Source: Ignelater luminosus
Lineage: Eukaryota > Arthropoda > Insecta > Coleoptera > Elateridae
Assembly: GCA_011009095.1 (NCBI GenBank)
Contig: VTPC01000929.1
Span: 299,450-363,449, forward strand
Length of the DNA stretch: 64,000 nt
Direction: 5' to 3'
The translations under genes were made by a program, and so were the position numbers. The notes under the pieces are model-generated. The model worked only from the letters and a program-made list of their open reading frames with translations, was not told the origin of the DNA and did not search any database. This document shows, piece after piece, positions 11,122 through 23,300 of the stretch; within the stretch, counting starts at the first letter, position 1, and each line of letters starts with the position of its first letter.

Positions 11122-11322
11122 CTTATTTTTAGTGGCGAGTACACGAAGGCCATGAACAAGGACTGGCATGGTCAACATTTCTGTTGTTGGCAATGCGATG
11201 AAAGTTTGACTGGACAACGTTACGTACTTCGTGAAGAACATCCATACTGCGTGGCCTGCTACGAATCTGTTTTTGCTAACAGTTGTGAGAAGTGCAGTAG
11301 AACTATTGGAATCGACTCGAAG
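11122..11322 (+). CDS. Lmpt: Lmpt exon: second half of first LIM and start of LIM2
   Basis: The acceptor TTTTTTTACAG|CTT at 11121/11122 is phase 0 and gives LIFSGEYTKAMNKDWH. A second acceptor, TATTTTTAG|TGG, lies 11 bases further on at 11132/11133 and is phase 2. The donor AAG|GTGAGT at 11322/11323 is phase 0. Encoded landmarks are HFCCWQCDES, YCVACYES and SCEKC. Confidence 0.93.
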
Positions 11323-14300
11323 GTGAGTATTTTGAGTTCGTTGTATTTTTCTGGGTGTTCCGAAAATGTCCAAAAAAAGTATGATATTGATTGTTTGGCT
11401 GGGGTGAAGAACTTTATTCTAGCTTGGCCTTCTAGGTTTAAATAACTATAACTTGAGTGGGGAAATTAATAAAAAGGTATTTTTTACATGCCCAAAAGGT
11501 TTTTGATGGTATATTGGATGGGTGTGTTACTAATGGGATTGTGGGTGTGGCTCATCATGACCTTCACTTTAAGGAAACTGGTCAGAATTGAGTTATGAAG
11601 AGAAAAATGTTGAATATGCTTTTTTTAACAGAAACAAAATTAAATAAAAATTATTTTTATGAAAAAATGTGTTTTCCTATAAATTGCTGTAGAAGCTTTG
11701 GAAAAGACTGTATTGGGCTTTGGGTCTAAGATCTTGCTGGACTGAAGAAACAGTATTACAATTTTGACTTTTTTCCTCTATTGTACTCTTACATAAAATA
11801 TCTACACATTAAGGTATAGTTCAGCCACATCAAGAAGCTACTATTTAGATTGATGTAATTAGATACTTTTGAGACATTATCAAAATCGTTTATTAGATCC
11901 ATGTGAACTAATTCATCTAGTAATAAGAAAGGAACTAGAATAAGTATTTCCAAACAACGATCGATAATTTTAGTTAACTGTATTAATCTAGTGAAATGTA
12001 TTAAAGCAAAAGAAAACGAAAATGATCATTTGTTTCTAAAATTACCCTTGGTAACAATTTCTAGATATAGTTTTATCTGTCAAACATTAATAATTGCATG
12101 AATTTGGAACAATATCATGGTATAAGTTCAGATCTTTGGCATTCAAAACAATGTACCATCATTACTTCTTATTTTTCAAAACAGATGGTTTACAAGTAAA
12201 AGCATTGTTTTAGAAACGAAGAGAAATTTTTCGAAGCCAAATCACGCCCAACCACATGCTGCCGGCGGCGGGTTGCACACGGCAAAACCTAGAATAAATA
12301 CTACAAGTGGGTGTTCTCGGTCCGTGCACTATCCGATTTGGCTCCTATTAGTATCATTTGTTTCATCCTACATTTTACAAAAAATTTAGTACTAGTGGAG
12401 AATGACGAATGGGTTTAAAATCCGGAAAATAAATCTGTATGACTTAAAGATCTAGAATTTATTTGTTATATCCAAGGGAGATACTTCTATTAATAGAAGA
12501 TATGATTATAATTTTTAGGACACCCTGTAAATATAATTTTAAATCACATTGCGTGCTTCTGCAATTTAATTAATGTTTATTTAACAAATAAAAAGATGAT
12601 TCACACGCATGCAAACAAACTTTAATAAGATGTTTCAAATTAAATTGGGCATGGGTTATGTCATGTTTTTTTTGTTTTTCAAACGGGACTTTAAGGAATC
12701 TTAAGTATTATGTGATGAGATTTATTTTTGTTTTTCGTCGTAGGACTTGTCGTACAAGGATAAACATTGGCACGAAGCTTGCTTCCTGTGTGCAACCTGT
12801 GGCGATTCTTTGGTAGATAAACAATTTGGATCCAAAGGAGATCGTATTTATTGCGGCCGGTGCTACGATGAACAATTCGCTTCCAGGTGCGATGGATGCG
12901 GTCAGATTTTCAGAGCCGGTAAGTGTGAAAATTGATGTAGTATAAATATGTTTCGTATGTGTTTACTCATAGTTATAAATAAAATATAAATATCGAGAGC
13001 GCGCAAAAGGCAACAACACGACAACAAACAAAACATGCTCGTTAATAAATAAAGAAGGTTTAATAAATCACGTTTCTAGCTTGGAATACGTTCTTAGGTG
13101 CCGATGTTATCATCGATTTAAAATAACTTAACAACCAGAAATATAAATTAGATAAGTTGATTGAATTGCTGCAGATACATACATGCTATATGATACATAC
13201 TTTATATTAAATAATATCATTCGTTACTTTCTATTTTGGTATTGTCTGTCTGAGTCAATAGCAACGTGATTGACAAGCGAAGAAAAAAAAACAAACAGTT
13301 TATAAATATAAAAGATTCCATATCAAAAACAAAAAATGTAAAAAGCAGTGGTTGCATTATTTTCACTTTAGATTAGATAACCATAATGGTTAATAATTAA
13401 ATTTGATCATTAAGAAGTAATTATTATTATTATTAGTATTACGCATAAAGCTAATTAACAGAGTACTGACCGAACCCTCCTACAAACTTGGGTGAAAGGA
13501 TTGGCGAAACTAAAATAGACATGATGTAAAGAGAAACACCTGTAAGCTGACGCTTTTACATTCAAGACAATTAAATTAACAGTTATTACAATTAATTATT
13601 GGTTTTATATAAGTATAATTTATTCGTCGAGAGAGGCGTTAGTCAAATGTCATTTCTAATGTTTTACACATAACTAAAAACATACATTATCGTTTTTTGT
13701 AATACATAAGTTCCGTATACGCCCGTGATTCTAACATTTTTAGTACAGATCTAAATCATACCTTTTTAATTAAAAGAGTGTCAGTTTTATTTTTGTCATA
13801 AAACGTTTTATTAAATCTTCCAACCTTTTTAACCTAGTACGGAAATTTTATACATCTTTGCTACGTTTTACTACCTGATGGGCATCTTTCATTTGATTCA
13901 AATCTAAAAAAATAGTTTCTGTATGCAACAAATAATTTTGTTATGACCACTACCTTAATGGTTATAATACGATAATAAATCGTTTAGTGAATTTTTTATT
14001 AGCGCCTGCGGTGGTTGATTGCCTCACACATTAACCCATATACAGTATTTTGAATCATTTACCTTAACTGGACGTGTTAAATATTTTTTTGGTGAAATGA
14101 TTCACAGAATTCATTTGAATTAAAGTCGTATTTGAATAAATATATTAAAACCGCCAATGTGTTGGCGAATAAGAATACTATAAGTAGTAGTAGTAGTAAC
14201 TATGATATTTAAATTTTATTCTGAATCAATGAAATAACAAATTTATTCCGTAAACCTCTTCATGACCCTTTTTTTTAGGTTGATCTGGTTTCGATTTTTA

Positions 14301-17300
14301 TATGTTTCTTCAAATTATTTAGAACCAACAACTTGAGTTTATTACTGAAAGAATATTTTTAAATATTGATTGGTACCGGCATCGGAATCCTTTTCTTTAA
14401 GTCATTTGTCATTTTTCGTTACGGTTCTGTATATTAATACTAACTTGGTTCCATCTGCAAGGAAAATCAGTTGGCAAAACTGATAGCAAGCGGTAAAAAT
14501 CCAAGTGTATTTCGATTTTTTTACTACTGGCCATCTAGGTAGTCATCTTGCTTGATCATGACTCAAACTGAACGGTTTTGCATCAAACGTCGATTATAAA
14601 TTAGGTACTAAAGCAAAAAACTTGTGCAAAACGTCAAGATAGTGATCGATAGCAGTCGGATTACTAGTTGGCAAAGCTCATTTGATCCTCTGAAACATAA
14701 GATCAGTAAAAAGAATTGAAGGACTGTTGGAATTTATATTGGTCACAGAGAGGTATCTTGTTTTGCCATAATTGGTAGCTCTTCGCCTACGCCCATAGTG
14801 AAGTTAGGTTTGGTTCGTTCAGGTCTTAGGATTTTTCCTTCATTATAGTGGAATCTTAGAGATATATCATTGGAAGGAGTCAGGGAAGTGAGAAAATCCC
14901 ACCATATACATATTATGACATTTGTTTGAAACGTTTCTCGTTTTGGGACAGGTAATTAATTTTCTTTGCTAAAGTTGTTGAAATAAATCCATTCTTTATT
15001 GCACCGTAGGCATTCGTTTGAAGAAATGTTCCTTCAAAGAATCTGAAAGCAGCTGATCGTAAATTTAAAAAAAAATTAAATTATACGGAACTTCTCTGAA
15101 TTGTCTGTTGGCCTTTCCAATTTGGCGTTTCTCTGGAATAACCAAGCTCTGCTGACAACTTACCGAGCTTGATACTTGCATCTGCTTCATTAAATTTATT
15201 TGAACCAACGCTGTGCCGTACGAATATTCACTACTGCCTCCCTTTCACTTCATAGATTTTCTTAACTGCAGTCGTTGCAGAGGCATCTTGTTTCCAATAA
15301 TGACGCAAAAGTATCAAAACTAGTTTCTCGTTGAAGATTTCTAAAAGCGAGCAGGGTGCTGCATTCTTCATTTGATTGATAAACCCCGAACTGACATGAT
15401 TGTGAGACTGGATGAGCATGTCCAAAGGATGATTTGAATCGCAGAGCGGAAATTTCGACGTATTAGCTCACTTGTGCGTGATAGTTGAGATAACAACTTG
15501 GATTTAAGACCTTTTGAAGGAAGCTCCTCAAAATTGGCAATTTTCAGAAACAGGATTAAAATAGGATCTTTAGGATTTGCATCATATCTAAATAACTTTA
15601 TCTTGAGAATGGGCCTACTTACAAAGATCTTCATGAGCCTCTAGTTAACAATATCATTTTGGCTTGTCAAATTTATTTAAAGTGATTTTGATTTGAAGAC
15701 ACAGTCAGTTTCAGTTACTTCCATTTTTAAATGCAATTAAGCCGGCTGAATGTAAAACCTACTAGTATGTGATTAAACAAGTCATGCCAAATCTGAGACA
15801 AATCGTGCCAAAATTCTTTTAGTCATTTATGTTGGAATGAGTAACGTGCTACAGATTGTGTACTTACCAAAACAAAATACTGTTATCTCTTGATCTTTCT
15901 GCAAATTTGAATATAAGCAACCGAATTTTCCAAATTGCAACCTCTTTGGGCAGACTTGATTAAACTTGAATATTGATCGATATGCAAATTGACTCTAGAA
16001 TCGGAGTCCAGACTAACGTGAATTAAAAAGTTGATCTTTGGAGTCAGGCGTCCGCTTTCAAAGACGTTTACAATCTCTTTGATTCGAAATGTTGAGAACG
16101 TTCAAGTTATGAATTCCGCCCTGTCCCTTAATATGATTTGAAGTGTTGATCTTGTCTGCAAAACCATTACTACTTCCAACTAAGTTCTTCACTGTGACCT
16201 ACCTTGTTCCTATATTGTTTACAATGATAATAAAGCAACTAGGATTGAAAAGCACAAAAGGTTATCTTCAGACTTCCCATAGATGTTGTGGTATGATTTA
16301 TAATAGTAAGACTGGCCTCGTTGTGAAGATCTGTGTTGCTGAACACGGACGTTGTCGTTAGCACGCTTTTTTGCCAAATGGATGAAAAACAGCATGAGAC
16401 TAATCATAATTTTTTTCTTTTATGGGCTGCTCACCATAAGAGAATATTGAAGACGGTAATTACTAACTCAACATCTGGACCGTACCAGACTGTTACTACA
16501 TTGACAAAGAAATAACTGATTTTTCAATTGCCAAGAAAACGGTAACCCTGTCCGGATTCATATTATAAACACTTGGGGGCAAAGAAGAATCGGATCGGAT
16601 CGTACAGATAAATTCCTACAGTCCAGCCATATATCTAGATTAATAGAAGACTAAAATGGCTACAGAAGCGGTAGTGTCACACTTGGCTATGACAAAATAT
16701 TTGCTTTTATAAGATAACAAAAGAAACAGTGCCAATTACATTTACTTGTTTTTCGATGCAATCGAGACGAGACCTTATTTGCTAGAAATGCTGCATGAAA
16801 TGAAGTGACATGAGTTAGGTGACCCTTGTTCGTTGTTTTCCAGAGTTATTCATGAAAAACCAGCAACTTAACGTGAAAATTCCTTAAACCATTACGCAAT
16901 CGGGCTTCCATTCATTCCAATTAAGTATTGTATCATTGCATTATAACAAGAAGGTTAATGACATCACAAAATAAAAACATTTGGCCTTTAATTTCCAATT
17001 AAAATGTTTTCCTAAATGTGTAGTCATGTCTAAAATATTTCTACTATATTAATTTGCGATTAACCACCAAATATTATTTAAATTTCATTTAAATGATTTA
17101 CAGATCATTCTTGACGGAAGCAGAATAGATTTTAGTAATCTGATAGCAATTAACACTAATTAGTGAGCACTTACTATTAATTTATTGAATATATTTTGGA
17201 GATAAATCAATACAAACAAAAATAAATTCACTGCGGATGTTAATGCTATAAATAGAAAAAGCTTCTAATATTCCATTTTTGTATAAAGTGGTTTGTCACA

Positions 17301-20300
17301 TTTAGATATTTGCACCCTAGAGTGTACTTAATGATAGGAAAGTGTAGCCCTTTTTTCTGCTATCATTTATTCAGTTGTTAGGTGATCGACATATCTAGGG
17401 CGTATTGTAAAAAATGCTAAAGATAATATCAGTAGCATACAAGCTAAATTGCATTTGACTTTCTAGAGAACTAGAGAAATTTAAGATGCCTTGTTACAAT
17501 GAAAACGTCTAGTTATCTACGAAAACAATTTTCTATTGTCACTCACTTGTTTTTTCTACATTATGGGATATTCACGTGACGTGATAAACGATTGTAATTT
17601 TTACCAGGGATGTGGTAAGACAGCATTTTAATCTATTTTAAGCCGAAATGTTTTGCGGTAAAGAAGTTTCCATTGCTTCCCAATGCATTTAACGTACGTA
17701 CTATTTACACACACATACAGAAATTCATGAAGAAGGGATATATTTTATATTATTAAAGGAAATTTTGATTTTTTTTGTTAGTTTTGTAAGTAACCCAACT
17801 TTTATCGCACGCGACAAGAAATTTCGTGTAGGTGCGTGTTCCGAGTTACCAAAACTTTCTTACGTGCTTGTGGAAAGATCTGTATCACAAGGTACTAACT
17901 TTATTCAATTTGAAGTATTTATGTTGTAACATCACTTTACGAGTTTTTCTAACTAAAATATGGAATTTATATTATTACTACAGAAGTTTAGGTTATCTTC
18001 TTTTTTTTGTAATTTCCAGTACAGCTAATTGATAGAGAGGGGCGGAAACACGAAAGTATGCATTTCAGATAAACATGATGATATTATTAAAATTATAAGT
18101 CACAATTTGATAAATAAAATTAGTTCCATTTAGGAATCTGTGAATTTTACACCCTTTTATTAAATAAACGTGGAAAGCAGTGGTTTATATTAATAATGCA
18201 GCAAGAATTGTGTTCAAGAAAAAAAACATGGAAGAATATCTGTTGGGACCTTATGCGTAAAAATATCTTCAGTAAGTTCACAAGAATATTATAATGAAAT
18301 TGTTTTTCATGGCTAACTAGTATCAATTTTTTTCTTTCTGCTTATATTTCATTTATGAAAAATATTCAATGATATTTGTAAATCCAAATGGTAGATACTT
18401 TTTATTAAAGATGATCAATCATCCACATTTGTTTTAGAAACTTCCTCGTCTATAGTATAAAACGCGTGTATATTATTCTCAAATATTAGATAAAAGGAAA
18501 GGTCAAAACGAGATTTATCTTTTAAACAAAAAATAAATTGGTTATGGCTTTATTAATAATTTAATTGAAGGTTTTTTTTTAATTATGGATGCATTAGTTA
18601 CCATTTTTGTTTGAAGTAGATACAGAAAAGTGTAATTGAGACAGTTATAAAAAGACAATTGAAGCGAAATATTGATGGAATAGCGATATCCAAATCCAAT
18701 ACCGACCTATAGATATACTGATCTGCAATGTATGTAATAGTAGTTATCTATAAAGGAAAAATATCGGCAAGATAGCCAAAGACAAGAAATCACTATTGAC
18801 CAAAACTCGATACAATTGCTGAAAATAATAAATTGTTGGTTTTTCAAGATTCTTCTATAACCTTCGCCGAAAGTAGTATTCAGCTTAGAGACTTCCAAAA
18901 GTGAAACTTTTTTTCCTTACGCTTTGGTTTAACTAAATTATGTTTTGCGGCGATACCATAAAAGTTTTCGTGATGGTTTGGCTTATCCATATGACAAATC
19001 TAATATCTGAACAATGCCACTTTTAAAATTCAAAAAGAACTAAAGGTTTCTATTTATCACACTCATGTTAAGTTACAGGATGTTTTGCCCAATGGAAAGG
19101 AACTTCTGGTTTTTATCGGAGGTGACCAAATTACGAGACGTAAATCAAGCTAAGTATCGCCTCTTTCACGAAGATAAGGCTTGGAATTCAGATCGTAGAA
19201 ATCTAGATACGATACCATGTGAGGCCGAAACGTTTTGCTTTCTAAATATTACGCGATACTAAAGGAAACCTTTTACACTAGGCATATTTGATCTTTCGTG
19301 CTTTTAATGTTTCACATTTGAATCTCTATTGAATGGACGGTTTTCATAGCTACTTGAAGTTTTGATATGAATATGATTTTAACAGATGGATTCCGACCTA
19401 AAAGTCCATGTGAATATTTGCCATCGACTTTAATGGCAGAGTTCTGCTTCTTAGATAGGTATATTTCTTGCAGTGGAATCTTGAAAACCAAGTAGAAGTG
19501 ATAGAAGCATTGTGATGTATGGTTCAGATGGATTTGTGCCAAAATCCCAGCACACCATAGAGACCCGAGGACTACATAGATTTATACATTTGAATTTTGG
19601 CTGAGTACTATTATCGCGAAACTTATAAATTTTCCAAATTCTAACTATATTAGGCACTTTTTGTAACTATCAGATGCCAGATTTTGAATCTTTGCAGTAT
19701 GGAGTTCCATAATTATCATGATTTAACTAACTGTAGATGTTACGCGATCATTCTCTATGTGCAGCATTGGATTTGAATACGATATCATATTCGATTTGGT
19801 TTCAATAAAATTTCGTAATATGGTGAATCACATGGAGTCAAGTCCTCAAGATTCCATGTGCGCGTCGCCATTGATTTGGACATATTTTGAAAATCTTTTT
19901 AATCGAACGCATGGACAAAGCACGCGGCATAAGTTTAATCCAGCATTTAAAGATTGTCATCGAACTTCGTGCACTCACAAGTTCGGCATTGTTTAACAAC
20001 ACCTCCGTATCCGATTCTCCTGTGGCTTATATATTCCAAAACCTGAAGACCATGACGGCAAGACGCTTGCTTCATTTCTTTTGCAGCGGTCTCTTGGCAT
20101 AACTCCTACACATGAAGGTTTTGAAAAAATGCCTTATGATCTTTATTGTCCTAGCTTGAAGGATAAACTTCATCAGCTTGTGGGAAGAACATGCAAGCAG
20201 TGTGGACTGTATTTTGCACAAAGAAAAATGCCCAGACACACAGGTGGTCTCTTCACTACCGAAAGGAACAAAGCAAGGAATAGAGCGATGATAGTGCAGC

Positions 20301-23300
20301 GCCTAATATTCGTCCTATACGCATTGTTACGCTGCGCTCGCTCGCTAAATCTAGGAAGGTTTTATGCGTGGTGCGCGAAAATGATAACGTCGAGTGGCTC
20401 GATGAGGACGATGTAGATCTTTAAAATGAGCTTCAAGATGCTTCTCCAATTGTCAGTGTCGAAAATAGTCAAGTAAACCCATGGTCCGAGGACACTGCTT
20501 TTTAAATTAATATGTGCTGTTTTTTATTGTATTTTTCATTAAAAAATATTCGGAAAATACTTGAGTTTTTTTAACAAGAAAAAAATTCACGTGATGTTAG
20601 ATAGGTGGGAGGTGGGGTAGCTTATAACCTCACTACGTATTACCAGGGGGGAGGGGGTGTGAAAAAGGGGCTTAAAAACCTCACGTGATTAATGGACGAC
20701 CCCTTATAAGAAATATTCATTAAACATGCTTATGGGATGTAATAATCATAAAACTTGCACTTAACAAGCCTTAGGTTTTTTTGTTTATGTGCGTACAAAT
20801 GTATAAGAGATTGTTTTTTGTTTTGTACTTCTGTTACCATAATATGTAAATTGGAATTTGCAATTTTATGTACGTAGAATAGAAATTGATTTTTGTAATT
20901 AAGAGAAATAAATGAAAGTTTAGAGGAGTTAAAGAACTTATCACGTTGCTTTATTTCTGCTTGTTCTGTACAACATTTTATAGCTAGTTTTGTTACCAAA
21001 TTAGTGATATTCATTTGTTCAGTACAGTAAAGTTGATCAAGAATAATTATCGACGTTGGCTAGATACTAACGCTTATGTAAACGTGAAAATTAGCAGAAC
21101 ATCCTTCGTATACCTTACCTTATGATACTTAGTTAATGTAAAACAACTAATGATCAATTTATTGAAAAGATATGAACCATAAATAAGATGACATTTTACG
21201 TAATTGAGATTTTATGCAAAATCCGGCCAATTTTATTTAAGCATCGGGTAATTAATCTGCATCGTTTCTTTACGTTAAACTTCCTAACCATGAAAACTAA
21301 CGATCGGTAAAGTAAACGAAGGACATTTAATTGATTTTTTAAACAAAATGACCATAAATAAATTCATATCGTTATAATAAATACGCTGCTTGCATTAACT
21401 CTCTTGCCTTTTAAGGGGAACTAGATACTTGGCATACTTTGATTCCTCTTTTTAAAAAAGCTTTGTAAAACAATCGTTGGTTTTCTTTTATATTAGTAAC
21501 TTTGATCTTTATAATTTCGTTATTTTGAAGGTAAAAACGTGTCGGTTTTATAAATATTGTTTTTACAGTCATCCAATGTCATAATAGCTGGTACATGTCA
21601 ATAATTAAATAATCAAATTATTGTTAAGTAACAGCGTAAACACATATAAACTATTTTTAGTTCTGATGGTGGCATACTTTTTTTTTAGAGCTCGTACCTT
21701 ATCTTAGTAGATAGATCCGTTGTTTATTCTAAATGACAGTTAATTAATTAAATTTAATCGTAATCATATGTTAATTTTTATTGTTTTATATATAAACATT
21801 TCATTTTTTTCTCTCAGATTCTTATGACAACATCAATTTTGCCCATTTCTCTGCAGATGTGTATGTGTGTGTGTAGGTAGGTTAAAACTCCAATTCAACC
21901 TTGCAAAGCTTATAATGTTATTCGATTTGGTTTTGCCTGGTACGAAACTTTAGTTCTTTTAAAGACTTCGTTGTGATGAGTCAAATACTCCTGTTCCTGT
22001 CAATTATTTAATCATTATCTTTCCTCTGTATGAGTGTGTATGTTTTTTTCAAATAATCTCACATTATTATACTGTGTTCGTGTTAACTCGTTAGTCCACA
22101 TTCCATATTCGTGTGTGTTAAATTAAAAAATTTCCACAGACTCTAATACTAATTAAATGTAGTGAAAGTTTTTAAAAATTTGTGAGTTCTTTTTTTGAAA
22201 ATTTTAGTTAAAAATGGCGAGTGTTTTAAGCGATCAATTTAAAACTCAGTTAAATTTGAAAACCAAGACTGTCGGTGAAGATAGGATTAGACGTGCCAAA
22301 GAAAGAAATGAAGATGTTGCTATACTCTCTATGGACTTTCCCGGGGAGAGCAAACCTTTCTTGTGTTGCATGGGAGAAGAATGTTTAATGGGGGATGCTA
22401 CAAAACTTCCTTTAGGTGTGTTTTATTATATATTATGAAATTGAGAACTGAAATTAAAATTTTAATTGAAGCAAAAAAAACTTTTCAATAAGTAATTAAT
22501 AAATAAAATTGATCTGGTTTAATTTTTATTGCTTGGATTAATTATTAAGTGTGGAAGTGGAGTTTCAATTTTATTTTAGACACATTATTAATTACACTGT
22601 CTATATTGTTTTCTTTTATCTGGTATACCAGTTAGGATACGAGGTCGCATCGCGAAAACATAAGATTTTCGTTTTCCAAACTGATTGATTCATTTGTTTA
22701 GTAGCATTTCAGTAAATGTAGTTATTGTTACTAAATCTCATTTATATTAGTTTAGCTACATTTACAAAGTAATAACACGTTTTCAAATAAAAGCACTTTA
22801 ATAATCGATTGTAATAATTGTCATGCCATCAACCGTTAAATATTCCGTTATAAAGACCATGACATTGAACTTGAAAACAATTGTTTCTAGTAGTAATCAA
22901 ATAAATCGCATGGATAGCATTTTTACATTTTCTCCATATAATATTGAATTTTGTTTCGCTTTAATTTGAAATGCCCTCGTATTCCTTTTTATGGATTATT
23001 TAATGATTATTGTTTTTCCTATCAATTTAATTAACAAAAACGCCAGAAAAGTAATCATTTGAGACTACCTACACTATAATTAACAGGATTTGCTAATATT
23101 TATAGACAAATTGCATAAAATTCTGTTTTTCTCTCTTTTTCAATTTTTAACTATATTTTAATAAATAATCATACTTGACTTTGCTCTCGATTTCACCAAT
23201 TTCCTGCACCAAGAATCCATTAATGGAATAATTTCTCGTTTATAATCCCGATCGTAGTTAACATTGACCGTTTTTCTTTGTGAATCCCACATGCCACCAA

